A stretch of 13,206 nt of DNA, taken from the NCBI GenBank assembly GCA_023473205.1, contig JAMCYY010000067.1:1-13206 (forward strand), written 5' to 3'. The notes beneath the pieces were generated by a model, which searched no databases, was not told where the DNA came from, and worked only from the letters and a program-made list of their open reading frames with translations. The stretch is from Patescibacteria group bacterium (GTDB taxonomy: Bacteria; Patescibacteriota; Microgenomatia; UM-FILTER-40-11). Numbering within the stretch: position 1 is the stretch's first letter; every line of letters starts with the position of its first letter. Of the stretch, positions 6,053 to 13,206 are shown in pieces. Both the position numbers and the translations under genes were made by a program.

Positions 6053-6061
6053 TGTTATAAT
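6053..6061 (+). promoter_or_regulatory. Consensus extended -10 promoter, likely leaderless start
   Basis: TG-T-TATAAT (TG at 6053-6054, hexamer 6056-6061), with the ATG at 6071 after nine bases. The geometry is nearly the same as at 2748-2767. It sits in the 31-base gap behind the membrane-protein gene, so the kinase gene begins a new transcript. Confidence 0.65.
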
Positions 6062-6070
6062 CAGGCCAAG

Positions 6071-6817
6071 ATGAATCAACCAAAAGGAAAGATACAAGTA
6101 ATAAAGATTGGGAGTAACTGTATTATCAAAGACAGGAGTATTAATTATGGTATCGTTAAAAAAATCGGATATGAGATTGCTGAATTAATAAAGGAAGAAA
6201 GTTGGCAGCCAATCTTGATCGTTTCTGGGGCAGTTGGATTAGGTATGAATTTGCTTGGTTACCAAGAAAAACCAAAGGAAAGAATAGTTTTGCAGCGGTG
6301 TGCTGGTATTGGTCAAAAAGAGTTGATGCAACTGTGGGACTTTGGGTTTAAAGGCTATGCACTGACATCACAATTTTTATTAACTTATCACAATTTTAGT
6401 AACCCCCAGGAGATAGAAAATATTAAAAATTGTCTTCTAGACGACGTTGAAAATGATATTGTGCCGTTAGTTAATTACAATGACAAGGTAGATTGGCAAG
6501 AAGTGGCCAAAGATAATGATGAAATGGCGGCTGATATTGCGGTTTATCTTAAAGCGTCCACGTTTGTGATATTAACTTCAGTTGATGGTCTACTTAATAA
6601 AGGGAGAGTTATTGCTGAGATAAAATTGAGCGAGATGGAAAAGTACAAGGACTTGTGCCAGGGAGCTGGAAAATATGGCACCGGTGGCTTCCTAACTAAA
6701 CTGGAAGCAGCTAAAAAAGCAACTGCCAATGGAACTGAGTGTATTATTGGCAATGTTGAATATAAACTGAGAGACTTAATCCGGGGAAAGGTTCCAAGAA
6801 CAAGAGTCTCTTGTTAG
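6071..6817 (+). CDS. proB: Glutamate 5-kinase-like amino acid kinase
   Basis: Amino acid kinase fold; best match by motif is glutamate 5-kinase, which phosphorylates glutamate in the first step of proline synthesis. Seen: K-I-G-S-N (12-16), S-G-A-V-G-L-G (52-58), G-I-G-Q (79-82), P-L-V-N-Y-N-D (132-138), D-N-D-E-M-A-A-D (148-155), L-T-S-V-D-G-L (168-174) and G-T-G-G-F-L-T-K-L-E-A-A (203-214). At 248 residues it has only the kinase domain and lacks the PUA domain of longer ProB proteins such as that of E. coli. No proA or proC is nearby, so the pathway may be absent here and the substrate may differ. Arginine codons lean to AGA/AGG, unlike dnaG and rpoD, a mild hint of a different origin. The family is confident; the exact substrate is not. 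Confidence 0.75.
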   Translation: MNQPKGKIQVIKIGSNCIIKDRSINYGIVKKIGYEIAELIKEESWQPILIVSGAVGLGMNLLGYQEKPKERIVLQRCAGIGQKELMQLWDFGFKGYALTSQFLLTYHNFSNPQEIENIKNCLLDDVENDIVPLVNYNDKVDWQEVAKDNDEMAADIAVYLKASTFVILTSVDGLLNKGRVIAEIKLSEMEKYKDLCQGAGKYGTGGFLTKLEAAKKATANGTECIIGNVEYKLRDLIRGKVPRTRVSC

Positions 6818-6835
6818 TGAGAGTCATTTTTGATT

Positions 6836-8626
6836 ATGGATGAAATTGAAGAAATTCGCTCAAAAATTGATTTAGTGCAGTATATTTCTGAAACTGTGCC
6901 TTTAAAAAAAGCTGGCCGGAATTTTAAAGCTTGTTGTCCTTTCCATGTTGAAAAAACTCCTTCCTTTATGGTTAACCCTGAGCGGCAAATTTGGAAATGT
7001 TTCGGCTGCCAAAAGTCAGGTGATATTTTTTCTTTTGTTATGGAAACCGAGCGCCTGGAATTTGGTGAAGCCTTAAGGCTTTTAGCTAAAAAAGCAGGTG
7101 TTACTTTACAGGGCTACCAGCCAACACAAAATGAATCAGAAAAGGAAAAACTTTATCAAATTAACCATTTGGCAGCAGAATTTTTTCATTATTTGCTTCT
7201 GAATCACCAGGTAGGCAAACGGGCGTTAAATTATATTTTACAGCGGGGGATTAGCCGTGAGTCGCTTGTAACTTTTAAAATTGGTTATTCACCGCCGATG
7301 TGGGATGGCCTGCAAAAATATTTGCATGGAAAAAAAGGTTATGCCTTGGAAGATTTGGAAAAAGCAGGATTAATTATAAAAACATCAACCTCACAACTCA
7401 CAACCCATAACCCACAACCGCATTATTATGATCGGTTTCGCGACCGGCTGATGTTTCCGCTTTTAGATCACCGTGGTAACGTTTGTGGTTTTTCCGGACG
7501 GGTTTTGGACCCAACTGCCAAAGAGGCAAAATATGTTAATAATCCGGAAACTTTAATTTATCATAAAAGTGAACTTTTGTATCCTTTGCAAATTACTAAA
7601 GAAGAAATTAAAAAAGAAAATTCAGTGGTCGTGGTTGAGGGAGAAATAGATGCGATCTCCAGCTTTCAGGTAGGAATAAAAAATATTGTTGCTATTAAAG
7701 GCTCGGCTTTGACTGAACTTCAAGCCAGGCTTTTAAGAAGGTTTGCCGATAACTTGGTTTTGTCCTTAGATGCTGATGCGGCTGGAGATATGGCGGCAAG
7801 ACGGGGGATAGAGATTGCCGACGGTTTGGGCTTTAATATCAAAGTCGTGGTTTTGGAAAAGTATAAAGATCCGGATGAGGCGGCGCAAAAGGAGCCGGAA
7901 TATTTTAAAGAACAAATTAAAAAAGCCACGAATGTTTATGATTTCTTTTTAGATTCTGCTTTTAAACGTTTTCGGGGCCAGACGCCGGAAGAAAAAAAGA
8001 GAATTGGTCAGGAGATGATCCCTGTCTTGTCTAAAATTGAAGATGAGATTGTTAAAGATTATTATATCGGTAAATTAGCCCAGCGTTTAGAGGTTAATGA
8101 AGAATCAATTATTTTGCAAATTGAAAAAAGTAAGCAAAAAATTACCCCGACACCAGTAAAATCCACTCAACCTGATGTTCAAGTTAAGCCAAGACGGGAA
8201 ATGATAGAAGAATATTATCTTTCTTTACTTTTTCAAACTAAAAAAGTAGAGAGGTTACTTTTAGCCGAAGAAAAACCCCTTTTCTCTTTAACGATCCATT
8301 TGCAATTAATTAAGGCCTTAGAAGATTATCTTGGAAAGAACAAAAAGTTTTCCAGCCAGTTCTTTTTTAAAGATTTACCAGCAGAACAGAGGGAAGTTTT
8401 TGATAAACTTTATTTAGTCGATTTTGGTAACAAAATTGAAGATGGTGATTGGGTAGAAAAAGAGATTCGTAAAACCAAAAACCAGTTGGAGCAAGTAATG
8501 GTTCGGGAAGAATTACAGAAATTGGGACGGGAATTGCGCCAGGAGGAGAAAAAAGAAGATTTAAGGCTACAGAAAAGAATCCGCTCCTTAACCCAAAAGT
8601 TAGACAGCCTTAGCAAAGATACTTAA
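6836..8626 (+). CDS. dnaG: DNA primase
   Basis: Makes RNA primers for DNA replication at the fork, together with the replicative helicase. I prefer the ATG at 6836 over a TTG at 6830; this gives 596 residues, a usual length. The N-terminal CHC2 zinc finger has C34-P-F-H37 and C55-F-G-C58. The RNA-polymerase-like core has RDRLMFPLLD (about 203-212) and the GFSGRVL strand. The TOPRIM site is V-E268-G-E-I-D with metal-binding L-D312-A-D314 and K-D345-P-D. The C-terminal part (about 440-596) is a charged helical helicase-interaction region. A short low-complexity insert (about 183-196, STSQLTTHNPQP) lies just before the core. It starts 18 bases after the kinase gene and precedes rpoD by 32 bases. 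Confidence 0.96.
   Translation: MDEIEEIRSKIDLVQYISETVPLKKAGRNFKACCPFHVEKTPSFMVNPERQIWKCFGCQKSGDIFSFVMETERLEFGEALRLLAKKAGVTLQGYQPTQNESEKEKLYQINHLAAEFFHYLLLNHQVGKRALNYILQRGISRESLVTFKIGYSPPMWDGLQKYLHGKKGYALEDLEKAGLIIKTSTSQLTTHNPQPHYYDRFRDRLMFPLLDHRGNVCGFSGRVLDPTAKEAKYVNNPETLIYHKSELLYPLQITKEEIKKENSVVVVEGEIDAISSFQVGIKNIVAIKGSALTELQARLLRRFADNLVLSLDADAAGDMAARRGIEIADGLGFNIKVVVLEKYKDPDEAAQKEPEYFKEQIKKATNVYDFFLDSAFKRFRGQTPEEKKRIGQEMIPVLSKIEDEIVKDYYIGKLAQRLEVNEESIILQIEKSKQKITPTPVKSTQPDVQVKPRREMIEEYYLSLLFQTKKVERLLLAEEKPLFSLTIHLQLIKALEDYLGKNKKFSSQFFFKDLPAEQREVFDKLYLVDFGNKIEDGDWVEKEIRKTKNQLEQVMVREELQKLGRELRQEEKKEDLRLQKRIRSLTQKLDSLSKDT
7386..7419 (+). repeat. Tandem 7-base repeat (CAACYCA) inside dnaG
   Basis: About four and a half copies: an 8-base variant CAACCTCA (7386-7393), CAACTCA, CAACCCA, TAACCCA and a partial CAACC. 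The stretch 7381-7419 contains no G. It encodes a Thr/His/Asn/Pro/Gln linker with no role in known primases. Since 7 is not a multiple of 3, a one-unit change would shift the frame. Confidence 0.8.
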
Positions 8627-8643
8627 GGTGCTTTAATTTAAGC

Positions 8644-8654
8644 TATAAAAGAGG
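8644..8654 (+). promoter_or_regulatory. Possible -10 box and ribosome-binding site before rpoD
   Basis: TATAAA (8644-8649) lies nine bases before the ATG at 8659, the same spacing as at the two consensus sites upstream, but there is no TG extension or -35. GAGG (8651-8654) lies four bases before that ATG, and 13 before the next in-frame ATG (8668). The first ATG is therefore favoured whether the mRNA is leadered or read through from dnaG. Confidence 0.35.
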
Positions 8655-8658
8655 TAAA

Positions 8659-9783
8659 ATGCGTTCTATGAATAAAACAGCTAATAATTTAGTGGAGAAA
8701 ACTTACATTGACCCCAAAGCAGTAAAAAAGCTCTTAGAAAAAGGCAAAAAAGAGGGCTTTATTACCCAAGAAGAAGTTTTAGAAATTTTTCCTTCAGCGG
8801 AAAATTATTTAGAAGAGTTGGACGAGTTTTATGCCAAGGTAATTGATGAAGGAATTGATATTTTTGAAAATGTCAGTGAAGAAGAACTTAAAGAAAGCGA
8901 AAAATTAGCCAAGGACTTTGCTCGCGAAATTGAAGCTTTATCTGCTCTAGAGGCGCCTTCAGTTTCTGACCCGGTACGGATGTATCTTCGGGAAATTGGC
9001 AGGATTCCTTTGTTAACAGCAGATGAAGAAGTAGACTTGGCTCAGAAGATTGAAAAAGGTAACTTATCGGCTAAGAAAAAACTTACGGAATCAAACTTAA
9101 GACTGGTAGTTTCTATTGCCAAAAGATATGTTGGCCGTGGTTTAACTTTGCTTGATTTAATCCAAGAGGGGAATCAGGGATTGATCAGGGCTGTAGAAAA
9201 ATATGATTGGCGCCGTGGTTACAAGTTTTCTACTTATGCTACTTGGTGGATTAGACAAGCAATTACCCGGGCAATTGCTGACCAGGCCAGGACGATCCGT
9301 GTTCCTGTCCATATGGTAGAAACCATCAATAAATTAATGCGGGCTTCGCGGAAATTAATGCAGGAGCTTGGCCGTGACCCGACTCCAGAAGAAATTGGCA
9401 AAGTTTTAGGCGTTTCTGCCACTAAAGTGCGTGAGGTTTTAAAGGTTGCCCAAGGGACAACTTCTTTGGAATCGCCAGTGGGAGATGAGGAAGATTCGCT
9501 TTTAGGTGACTTTATTGCGGATACAGCGCCTTCACCTTATGACACCGCTTCAAAACAGCTTTTGAAAGATAATATTAAAGAAGTTTTAGAGACACTTTCA
9601 CCGCGGGAAGCTAAAGTTTTAACCTTCCGTTTCGGCTTGGAGGGCGGCAGGCCAATGACTTTAGAAGAAGTAGGTAAAAAGTTTGGCGTCACCCGTGAGA
9701 GGATTCGACAAATTGAGGCTAAAGCCTTAAGAAAACTGAAACACCCTTCAAGAAGGAAAAAACTACAGGACTATTTGGAGTGA
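8659..9783 (+). CDS. rpoD: Primary RNA polymerase sigma factor (sigma-70, RpoD)
   Basis: Directs RNA polymerase to housekeeping promoters. The 374 residues are laid out as in compact RpoD proteins: an acidic, region-1.1-like N-terminus (about 10-95), region 1.2 at 102-134 (DPVRMYLREIGRIPLLT), region 2 at 137-214 with the -10-melting and recognition segment YKFSTYATWWIRQAITRAIA (188-207), region 3 at about 215-290, and region 4 at about 305-374. The -35-binding helix-turn-helix is TLEEVGKKFGVTRERIRQIE (334-353). There is no long non-conserved insert between 1.2 and 2. It follows dnaG by 32 bases, the classic macromolecular synthesis arrangement without rpsU in view. It ends in TGA only seven bases before the stop of a converging gene, with no visible terminator. 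Confidence 0.97.
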   Translation: MRSMNKTANNLVEKTYIDPKAVKKLLEKGKKEGFITQEEVLEIFPSAENYLEELDEFYAKVIDEGIDIFENVSEEELKESEKLAKDFAREIEALSALEAPSVSDPVRMYLREIGRIPLLTADEEVDLAQKIEKGNLSAKKKLTESNLRLVVSIAKRYVGRGLTLLDLIQEGNQGLIRAVEKYDWRRGYKFSTYATWWIRQAITRAIADQARTIRVPVHMVETINKLMRASRKLMQELGRDPTPEEIGKVLGVSATKVREVLKVAQGTTSLESPVGDEEDSLLGDFIADTAPSPYDTASKQLLKDNIKEVLETLSPREAKVLTFRFGLEGGRPMTLEEVGKKFGVTRERIRQIEAKALRKLKHPSRRKKLQDYLE

Positions 9784-9790
9784 AGTTAGC

Positions 9791-10561
9791 TTAGAAGTTA
9801 CACCAATCCAAATTTGAATCTACAACCATAAATTTAACAAACTCGTCTTTAAGTTGGTCTGTTGGTATCCCAATTTTTGAAGATAAAGCTTCTAATCCTT
9901 TTTCGGGAACCTTGCCGTTTAGTTTTAACTCTTCTGTGACTTGCTCTAAACTCAAGCCTTTATGAATGCCAAAATATGCTACACCCAAAACTAATCTTTC
10001 AAAATCAGGATTAATACTAAATTCAAATAAATTTCCGCCTCTATGAATTAAGACTTTTCTTTCAATAGCTAGGACTGTTCTTGTTTCATCTTCTGTAAGC
10101 TCTGTGGTTTTGTCCCTTAAGTCAATTATTGTCTTCATACTTCTAGCAACTCTGCCATTTCCGTTTTTATATTTATGTAATAAGGTTTCTAAAAAATAAA
10201 CACCTTGGCTTAATCTGGTTTGATCAATATCTCCAGTTTGCCATTTAGTAACTAATGCATCAAGAATCTCTTCTTCAAGTTTGACTATATTTTTTGGTTT
10301 TTTCCAGAGAATTTCATTACCTGCTTGGACAATCGCTACGTCGGGAGACGAATAAATATCTACCTGTTCACTTGCCCCCACGACTGCCCGGTTAATGTCA
10401 TCTGAAGAGCTTTTTAGAAACAAAATTATTTGTTCTTTGTTTTTTTTTTCAATTCTTCTTAACTCTGTAAATTTTTCTTGCAAAACAGAGTAAACCACAG
10501 AAAGGGATTGCTCTCTGTATTTTTTCGTGTCTGGGTCAAGCGATGAAAGTTCTGTAACCAT
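9791..10561 (-). CDS. Fic-like domain protein with altered active-site motif
   Basis: 256 residues, no signal or membrane segment. Residues 129-140 read H129-K-Y-K-N133-G-N-G-R137-V-A-R140, matching the Fic signature H-x-F-x-D/E-G-N-G-R-x-x-R except that the acidic Mg2+-binding residue is Asn. The preceding helix (about 112-128, DIDQTRLSQGVYFLETL) fits the Fic fold. Fic enzymes usually transfer AMP or another phosphate-containing group to a protein side chain; loss of the acidic residue suggests weak, changed or absent catalysis. No clear inhibitory S/T-x-x-x-E-G/N helix was identified. The N-terminal 90 residues are charged and helical. It is transcribed away from the unrecognised gene at 10631, with 69 bases between, and its stop is seven bases from that of rpoD. 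The Fic call rests on one motif plus local context. Confidence 0.55.
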   Translation of the reverse strand: MVTELSSLDPDTKKYREQSLSVVYSVLQEKFTELRRIEKKNKEQIILFLKSSSDDINRAVVGASEQVDIYSSPDVAIVQAGNEILWKKPKNIVKLEEEILDALVTKWQTGDIDQTRLSQGVYFLETLLHKYKNGNGRVARSMKTIIDLRDKTTELTEDETRTVLAIERKVLIHRGGNLFEFSINPDFERLVLGVAYFGIHKGLSLEQVTEELKLNGKVPEKGLEALSSKIGIPTDQLKDEFVKFMVVDSNLDWCNF

Positions 10562-10630
10562 GATTTTAATCTTACTTTGTTTTAAGTATTTTATATTGTA
10601 AAATAAATCAAATTAACTATAGCACAAATT
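10562..10630. promoter_or_regulatory. Divergent promoter region
   Basis: 69 AT-rich bases between two divergent genes. Plus strand: TTGTAA (10596-10601) and TATAGC (10618-10623), 16 bases apart and seven bases before the ATG at 10631, again suggesting a very short or absent leader. Minus strand: a TATAAA-like box near 10590-10595 would give a leader of roughly 20-25 bases. The two promoters nearly overlap, so the genes may be co-controlled. Confidence 0.35.
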
Positions 10631-11536
10631 ATGACAGAACAAGAACCATTAGAAGTTAAAAGTCTTCTGGCAGATCCTCGTGTTGCCGTTTTAAAAACCT
10701 GGTTTATACCGCAAGTTATTAGGGAAATAAGATTAAATTTTCCCGCTATTTGCGAACCTTCTGTTTTTGTAAAAGGATTTGATTCAGCCGTCACAAAATC
10801 AAATGATATTTCTCAGAGGCGAGAAGAAATAAGAGCCATTGTTGTTTTGGCTAAAGGGAGAGTCAAAACAAAAAAGCCAGGTAGCGAATTAAAACCAGAG
10901 GTTAATTATCAATATAGTTTAGTTCAAACCAATGATGGAAACCTTATTGTCTCTTCTAAAAGAGAGGGCCAAAGCAAATATTTTTTTTACTATGATTATT
11001 TAGGTGCGACGACATTAGAGCAAACGAAAGTAGAAGCTAATAACCTTAAAGAGTTAACAGATGATGCTAGAAGCCAAGGCCACAAGCAGGCAGAAAATTA
11101 TCTTGAGGCAATTAAGAAATTATTTGGAGGAAATGAAGAAGAAGCCTTGAGAAATCTTGGGGAACTTTTTAAAGAAACACCTCAGAAGTATTTTCATCTT
11201 ATGAGATTAATGATTATTGCTAATGGAGGATATCTTCCGTTTGCCCCGGGTGGAAGAGATTTTGTGTTTTTCCTTAAACAAGAACGGACTACTCGAAAAG
11301 GGCTTGGAGGTTTAAGTATTGTTGCTGGTTCTTTTGGTATGGGTGATGAAGACAAATATACAATTTGGAAGATACCTGATCGTGCTGAAATTACCGATGA
11401 TGTAAACATTGTTTTTTTACGGGGAATTGATGTGCAGAGACTAAAAAGACATGATATTAACTATGTTGATGACCTTGAGGCAAATGGTTTTAATGGTGTT
11501 GTCTTGGAAAAAGAAGTGATTGGGTCACTAAAATAG
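10631..11536 (+). CDS. Unrecognised 301-residue cytoplasmic protein
   Basis: I do not recognise this protein. It is 301 residues, soluble in appearance, with one cysteine (C41). The first half is mixed and charged (KTWFIPQVIREIRLNFP at about 22-38, then RRAEEIRAIVVL-like strands and SLVQTNDGNLIVSS). The middle is strongly helical and acidic/basic (about 130-190), and the end has glycine-rich turns: ANGGYLPFAPGGRDFVFFLK, GLGGLSIVAGSFGMGDED and NIVFLRGIDVQRLKRHDINY. No catalytic signature stands out. It is divergent from the Fic-like gene, sharing a 69-base promoter region, which makes a functional pairing possible, for example target, regulator or antitoxin-like partner; this is inference only. 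Confidence 0.7.
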   Translation: MTEQEPLEVKSLLADPRVAVLKTWFIPQVIREIRLNFPAICEPSVFVKGFDSAVTKSNDISQRREEIRAIVVLAKGRVKTKKPGSELKPEVNYQYSLVQTNDGNLIVSSKREGQSKYFFYYDYLGATTLEQTKVEANNLKELTDDARSQGHKQAENYLEAIKKLFGGNEEEALRNLGELFKETPQKYFHLMRLMIIANGGYLPFAPGGRDFVFFLKQERTTRKGLGGLSIVAGSFGMGDEDKYTIWKIPDRAEITDDVNIVFLRGIDVQRLKRHDINYVDDLEANGFNGVVLEKEVIGSLK

Positions 11537-11568
11537 TAACGACTTTTGTTTTACCTAAAAATTCGGCA

Positions 11569-11594
11569 AATTGAAGCCTGGTTTTGGCTAAATT
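11569..11594. terminator. Weak bidirectional hairpin between convergent genes
   Basis: AATT (11569-11572) and AGCC (11575-11578) pair with GGCT (11586-11589) and AATT (11591-11594), leaving a small internal loop and a seven-base terminal loop. It lies between two genes that end toward each other. T-rich runs follow at some distance on both strands, so it may help end both transcripts. The stem is short. Confidence 0.3.
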
Positions 11595-11629
11595 AAAGTT
11601 TTGCGTTGGTTAATTTGAATAATTTAGAT

Positions 11630-12364
11630 TTATTCTCTTCCCATAACCACCTTTTGTTCTCCTTCAACTCCTGGGGCAACTTGGTATTTAGGAAAGTAAA
11701 AGGTGATTGAATTTTGGTCAAAAGTAAAGTGACTGAAGTTTTCCAGTTTAGGAGTTGTACCACTGGTAATCATGTCAGCAGGGATATTGGCCTTACCTAG
11801 ACAGTGGCCTTTAAATTGACTTATTAAGTCGTCTTTAGCAAAATCAGAAACTTTTTTTAGATAATCAGGATTTCCAGGGAACAAATCTTCTAAAGCAATT
11901 TTTTTCTTACTTTTTAAATCATAGTTGTAAGTAAAAATTTCCTCAACTTCATTAGCTCCGCCAATAAACTCACTTGTTTCTAAGGCAAGGCTAATAAACT
12001 CCGGAGTAAGCCTCTGGAATGTCCAGGTTAGGGTAAAAGGCCAAGGACTCTCTGGAAAGTCTGCGATTTTTTCGCCTGGCAAAGGATTGTTTTTGCGAAT
12101 TTGCCAATTATCAGCAACACTTTTTTTAAAGTCAGTGATTTTGTTATTAACATAAGCTTCGATTTCCTGGTTAATTTGCCGGGGGGCGTTTTCAAAAAGA
12201 GGGTATTCGGCCTGGACAGTATAAAGTTTTGTTTCTTCTTTTTGCACGTTAGCTTGGACTACAAGATTAGGAACATTGCTTTTTTTGCTTCTTCCATAAA
12301 GATAGCCGCCAACAATGAGGATAAGTAGAACAAGGTGGAGAAGAATAATTTTTGCTTTGTTCAA
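11630..12364 (-). CDS. Membrane-anchored DUF3298/RsiV-like protein
   Basis: 244 residues. An N-terminal hydrophobic helix (about 5-24, IILLHLVLLILIVGGYLYG) should anchor it in the membrane with the rest outside. The ectodomain resembles the DUF4163-DUF3298 pair found in RsiV and PdaC-like proteins: a strand-rich N-terminal part with an NQEIEAYVNNKI helix (about 65-76), then LEDLFPGNPDYLKKV (157-171) and the closing HFTFDQNSITFYFPKYQVAP (212-231) with GVEGEQKVV. In RsiV this domain binds lysozyme, but no sigma-factor gene is adjacent apart from rpoD further left, so that role is not implied. It starts with TTG, supported by a well-placed AGGAG and no later Met codon before residue 196 or so. 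The C-terminus stops early after the final strand. Confidence 0.75.
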   Translation of the reverse strand: MNKAKIILLHLVLLILIVGGYLYGRSKKSNVPNLVVQANVQKEETKLYTVQAEYPLFENAPRQINQEIEAYVNNKITDFKKSVADNWQIRKNNPLPGEKIADFPESPWPFTLTWTFQRLTPEFISLALETSEFIGGANEVEEIFTYNYDLKSKKKIALEDLFPGNPDYLKKVSDFAKDDLISQFKGHCLGKANIPADMITSGTTPKLENFSHFTFDQNSITFYFPKYQVAPGVEGEQKVVMGRE

Positions 12365-12369
12365 TTTTT

Positions 12370-12374
12370 CTCCT
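12370..12374 (-). promoter_or_regulatory. Ribosome-binding site deciding a TTG start
   Basis: AGGAG on the minus strand (12374-12370), five bases before TTG at 12364-12362. It is the clearest Shine-Dalgarno sequence in the window and fixes the start of the DUF3298 gene. Confidence 0.7.
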
Positions 12375-12440
12375 TTGTTAAAAGTTACTAACTCCTTGCT
12401 AAAAAGTTTAACAAAAATTAAAAGAAACTGGAAGAGTTAA

Positions 12441-13206
12441 TTAACCAATCATTTCCAGGGCCTTTTTCTGTATTTTTCCCCAAGAACCAATAGTCATTCC
12501 GAGAGGGAAAACAATTTTTCTTAAAAAAGGATTTTTTAAGAAAAAAAGATATTTTTCTTGTTGGTCTTTCTTTTTTAGCCAAATTTCAATCAAGTTAGGG
12601 GAAGTATCTTGGCCAAGAATTTCTTTGGCAACTTGTTTCCCGGAAAGAAAAGCCGAGTAAATGCCTTTGCCGGTCAGGCCGGAAGTTAAACCTGCGGCAT
12701 CACCGGTTAAAAATAAATTATCAAAGTGATAGCCGCGAAAATCATAATTGATCACCGCCGCTTCGAACTTTGTCTGAGAAAAGTTAATTTTTTTTTGTTT
12801 TAGCCAAAGTTCAAGATTGTTTTTTAACTCTTGGCCGGTAATGTTTTTCGAATCACTGCCGCAGCCCAAGGAAGTGTAATTTTGGTGAGGAAAAATCCAA
12901 AGATAGCCTGAACCAAAAAGTTGATTGTCAAAATGAACTTCAAAATTGGGAAATTTTTGCAGGAGAAGATAATGCATGGCTAAACCAAATTTTTGAATAG
13001 GTAAATTTAAGTACTTCCTGACAATTGAATTTGAACCATCAGCGCCGACTAAAAATTGAAACTCAATTTTTTCTTGGTTGGAAAGAATTAACGAGTGTTT
13101 ACTTACGATTTTGGTGACTGCCGTTTCTAAGACCAAAGTAATATTGGGTGCTTTTTTGAGTGATTTAATTTTGTCCTTGATTACTTTTTCTCTTTCTTTC
13201 CAAAAA
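12441..13206 (-). CDS. Geranylgeranyl-reductase-family FAD oxidoreductase, N-terminus cut by window edge
   Basis: FAD-dependent oxidoreductase of the geranylgeranyl reductase/monooxygenase-like group, which often reduces or oxidises isoprenoid or other lipid substrates at the membrane. The frame is open without a stop to the right edge (I read F-W-K-E-R-E-K-V-I-K-D-K upstream of a TTG at 13136-13134), so that TTG is not the true start. Visible motifs: F-L-V-G-A-D-G-S-N-S-I-V-R, the second FAD-contact segment of the family, and L-F-L-T-G-D-A-A-G with LTSGLTGKGIYSAFLSGKQV, the FAD-ribityl-binding segment. The GxGxxG dinucleotide fold should lie beyond the window. It ends 76 bases before the DUF3298 gene on the same strand. 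The substrate cannot be told. Confidence 0.88.
   Translation of the reverse strand, partial: FWKEREKVIKDKIKSLKKAPNITLVLETAVTKIVSKHSLILSNQEKIEFQFLVGADGSNSIVRKYLNLPIQKFGLAMHYLLLQKFPNFEVHFDNQLFGSGYLWIFPHQNYTSLGCGSDSKNITGQELKNNLELWLKQKKINFSQTKFEAAVINYDFRGYHFDNLFLTGDAAGLTSGLTGKGIYSAFLSGKQVAKEILGQDTSPNLIEIWLKKKDQQEKYLFFLKNPFLRKIVFPLGMTIGSWGKIQKKALEMIG

Noticed and set aside
6830..6835. TTG start for dnaG
   Set aside because: An ATG two codons later fits the family start better and no ribosome-binding site favours the TTG.
7386..7419. CRISPR-like repeats
   Set aside because: Units of 7 bases without spacers are a microsatellite, not a CRISPR array; no cas gene is present.
9781..9783. Recoding of TGA as an amino acid, as in some CPR lineages
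   Set aside because: TGA ends rpoD and two element genes exactly where the proteins should end, with no in-frame TGA inside conserved genes.
13134..13136. TTG at 13136 as the start of the flavoprotein
   Set aside because: The frame stays open to the window edge and the N-terminal FAD fold is missing, so the gene is simply cut.

Overview
The window looks like a chromosomal piece of a Candidate Phyla Radiation (Patescibacteria) bacterium, probably from the Microgenomates side. This is inferred from AT-rich coding sequence with many lysines and poly-T runs, compact genes with tiny gaps, a minimal gene style, and families common in that group: DUF5659, a polytopic GT-C-like protein, a DUF3298 protein and a CPR-type serine recombinase. 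TGA is used as a stop (for example at the end of rpoD), which argues against lineages that read TGA as glycine. No rRNA, tRNA or CRISPR array was seen.

Bases 1 to about 2700 look like one end of an integrative element. On the minus strand, a 5' leader is followed by a DUF5659 gene (1499-1750), a winged-helix protein with a repetitive coiled coil (869-1495), and a large serine recombinase that runs off the left edge (1-739). Both minus-strand transcripts seem to start with structured leaders that can fold in mutually exclusive ways: a terminator/antiterminator arrangement at 1751-1926, and interleaved inverted repeats at 743-828 that could hide the recombinase ribosome-binding site. Facing the other way is a terminase-small-subunit-like HTH gene (2242-2695) broken by one base. 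It is followed by an unrecognised 306-residue gene (2767-3687) behind a very good extended -10 promoter.

Bases 3774-9783 are a co-directional plus-strand housekeeping run: a dUTPase-like protein (dut), a Nudix hydrolase, a polytopic membrane protein, a glutamate-5-kinase-like enzyme, DNA primase (dnaG) and the primary sigma factor (rpoD). dnaG-rpoD is the conserved core of the bacterial macromolecular synthesis operon. dut and Nudix are adjacent and may both control nucleotide pools.

Bases 9784-13206 hold a divergent pair made of a Fic-like protein with an altered motif (9791-10561, minus) and an unrecognised protein (10631-11536, plus). Then come two minus-strand genes: a membrane-anchored DUF3298/RsiV-like protein and a geranylgeranyl-reductase-family flavoprotein cut by the right edge. 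Several plus-strand genes have a -10 box only about 9-10 bases before their ATG, which suggests leaderless transcripts. The best leads for new biology are the two RNA-switch-like leaders, the 306-residue orphan and the Fic-like divergent pair.
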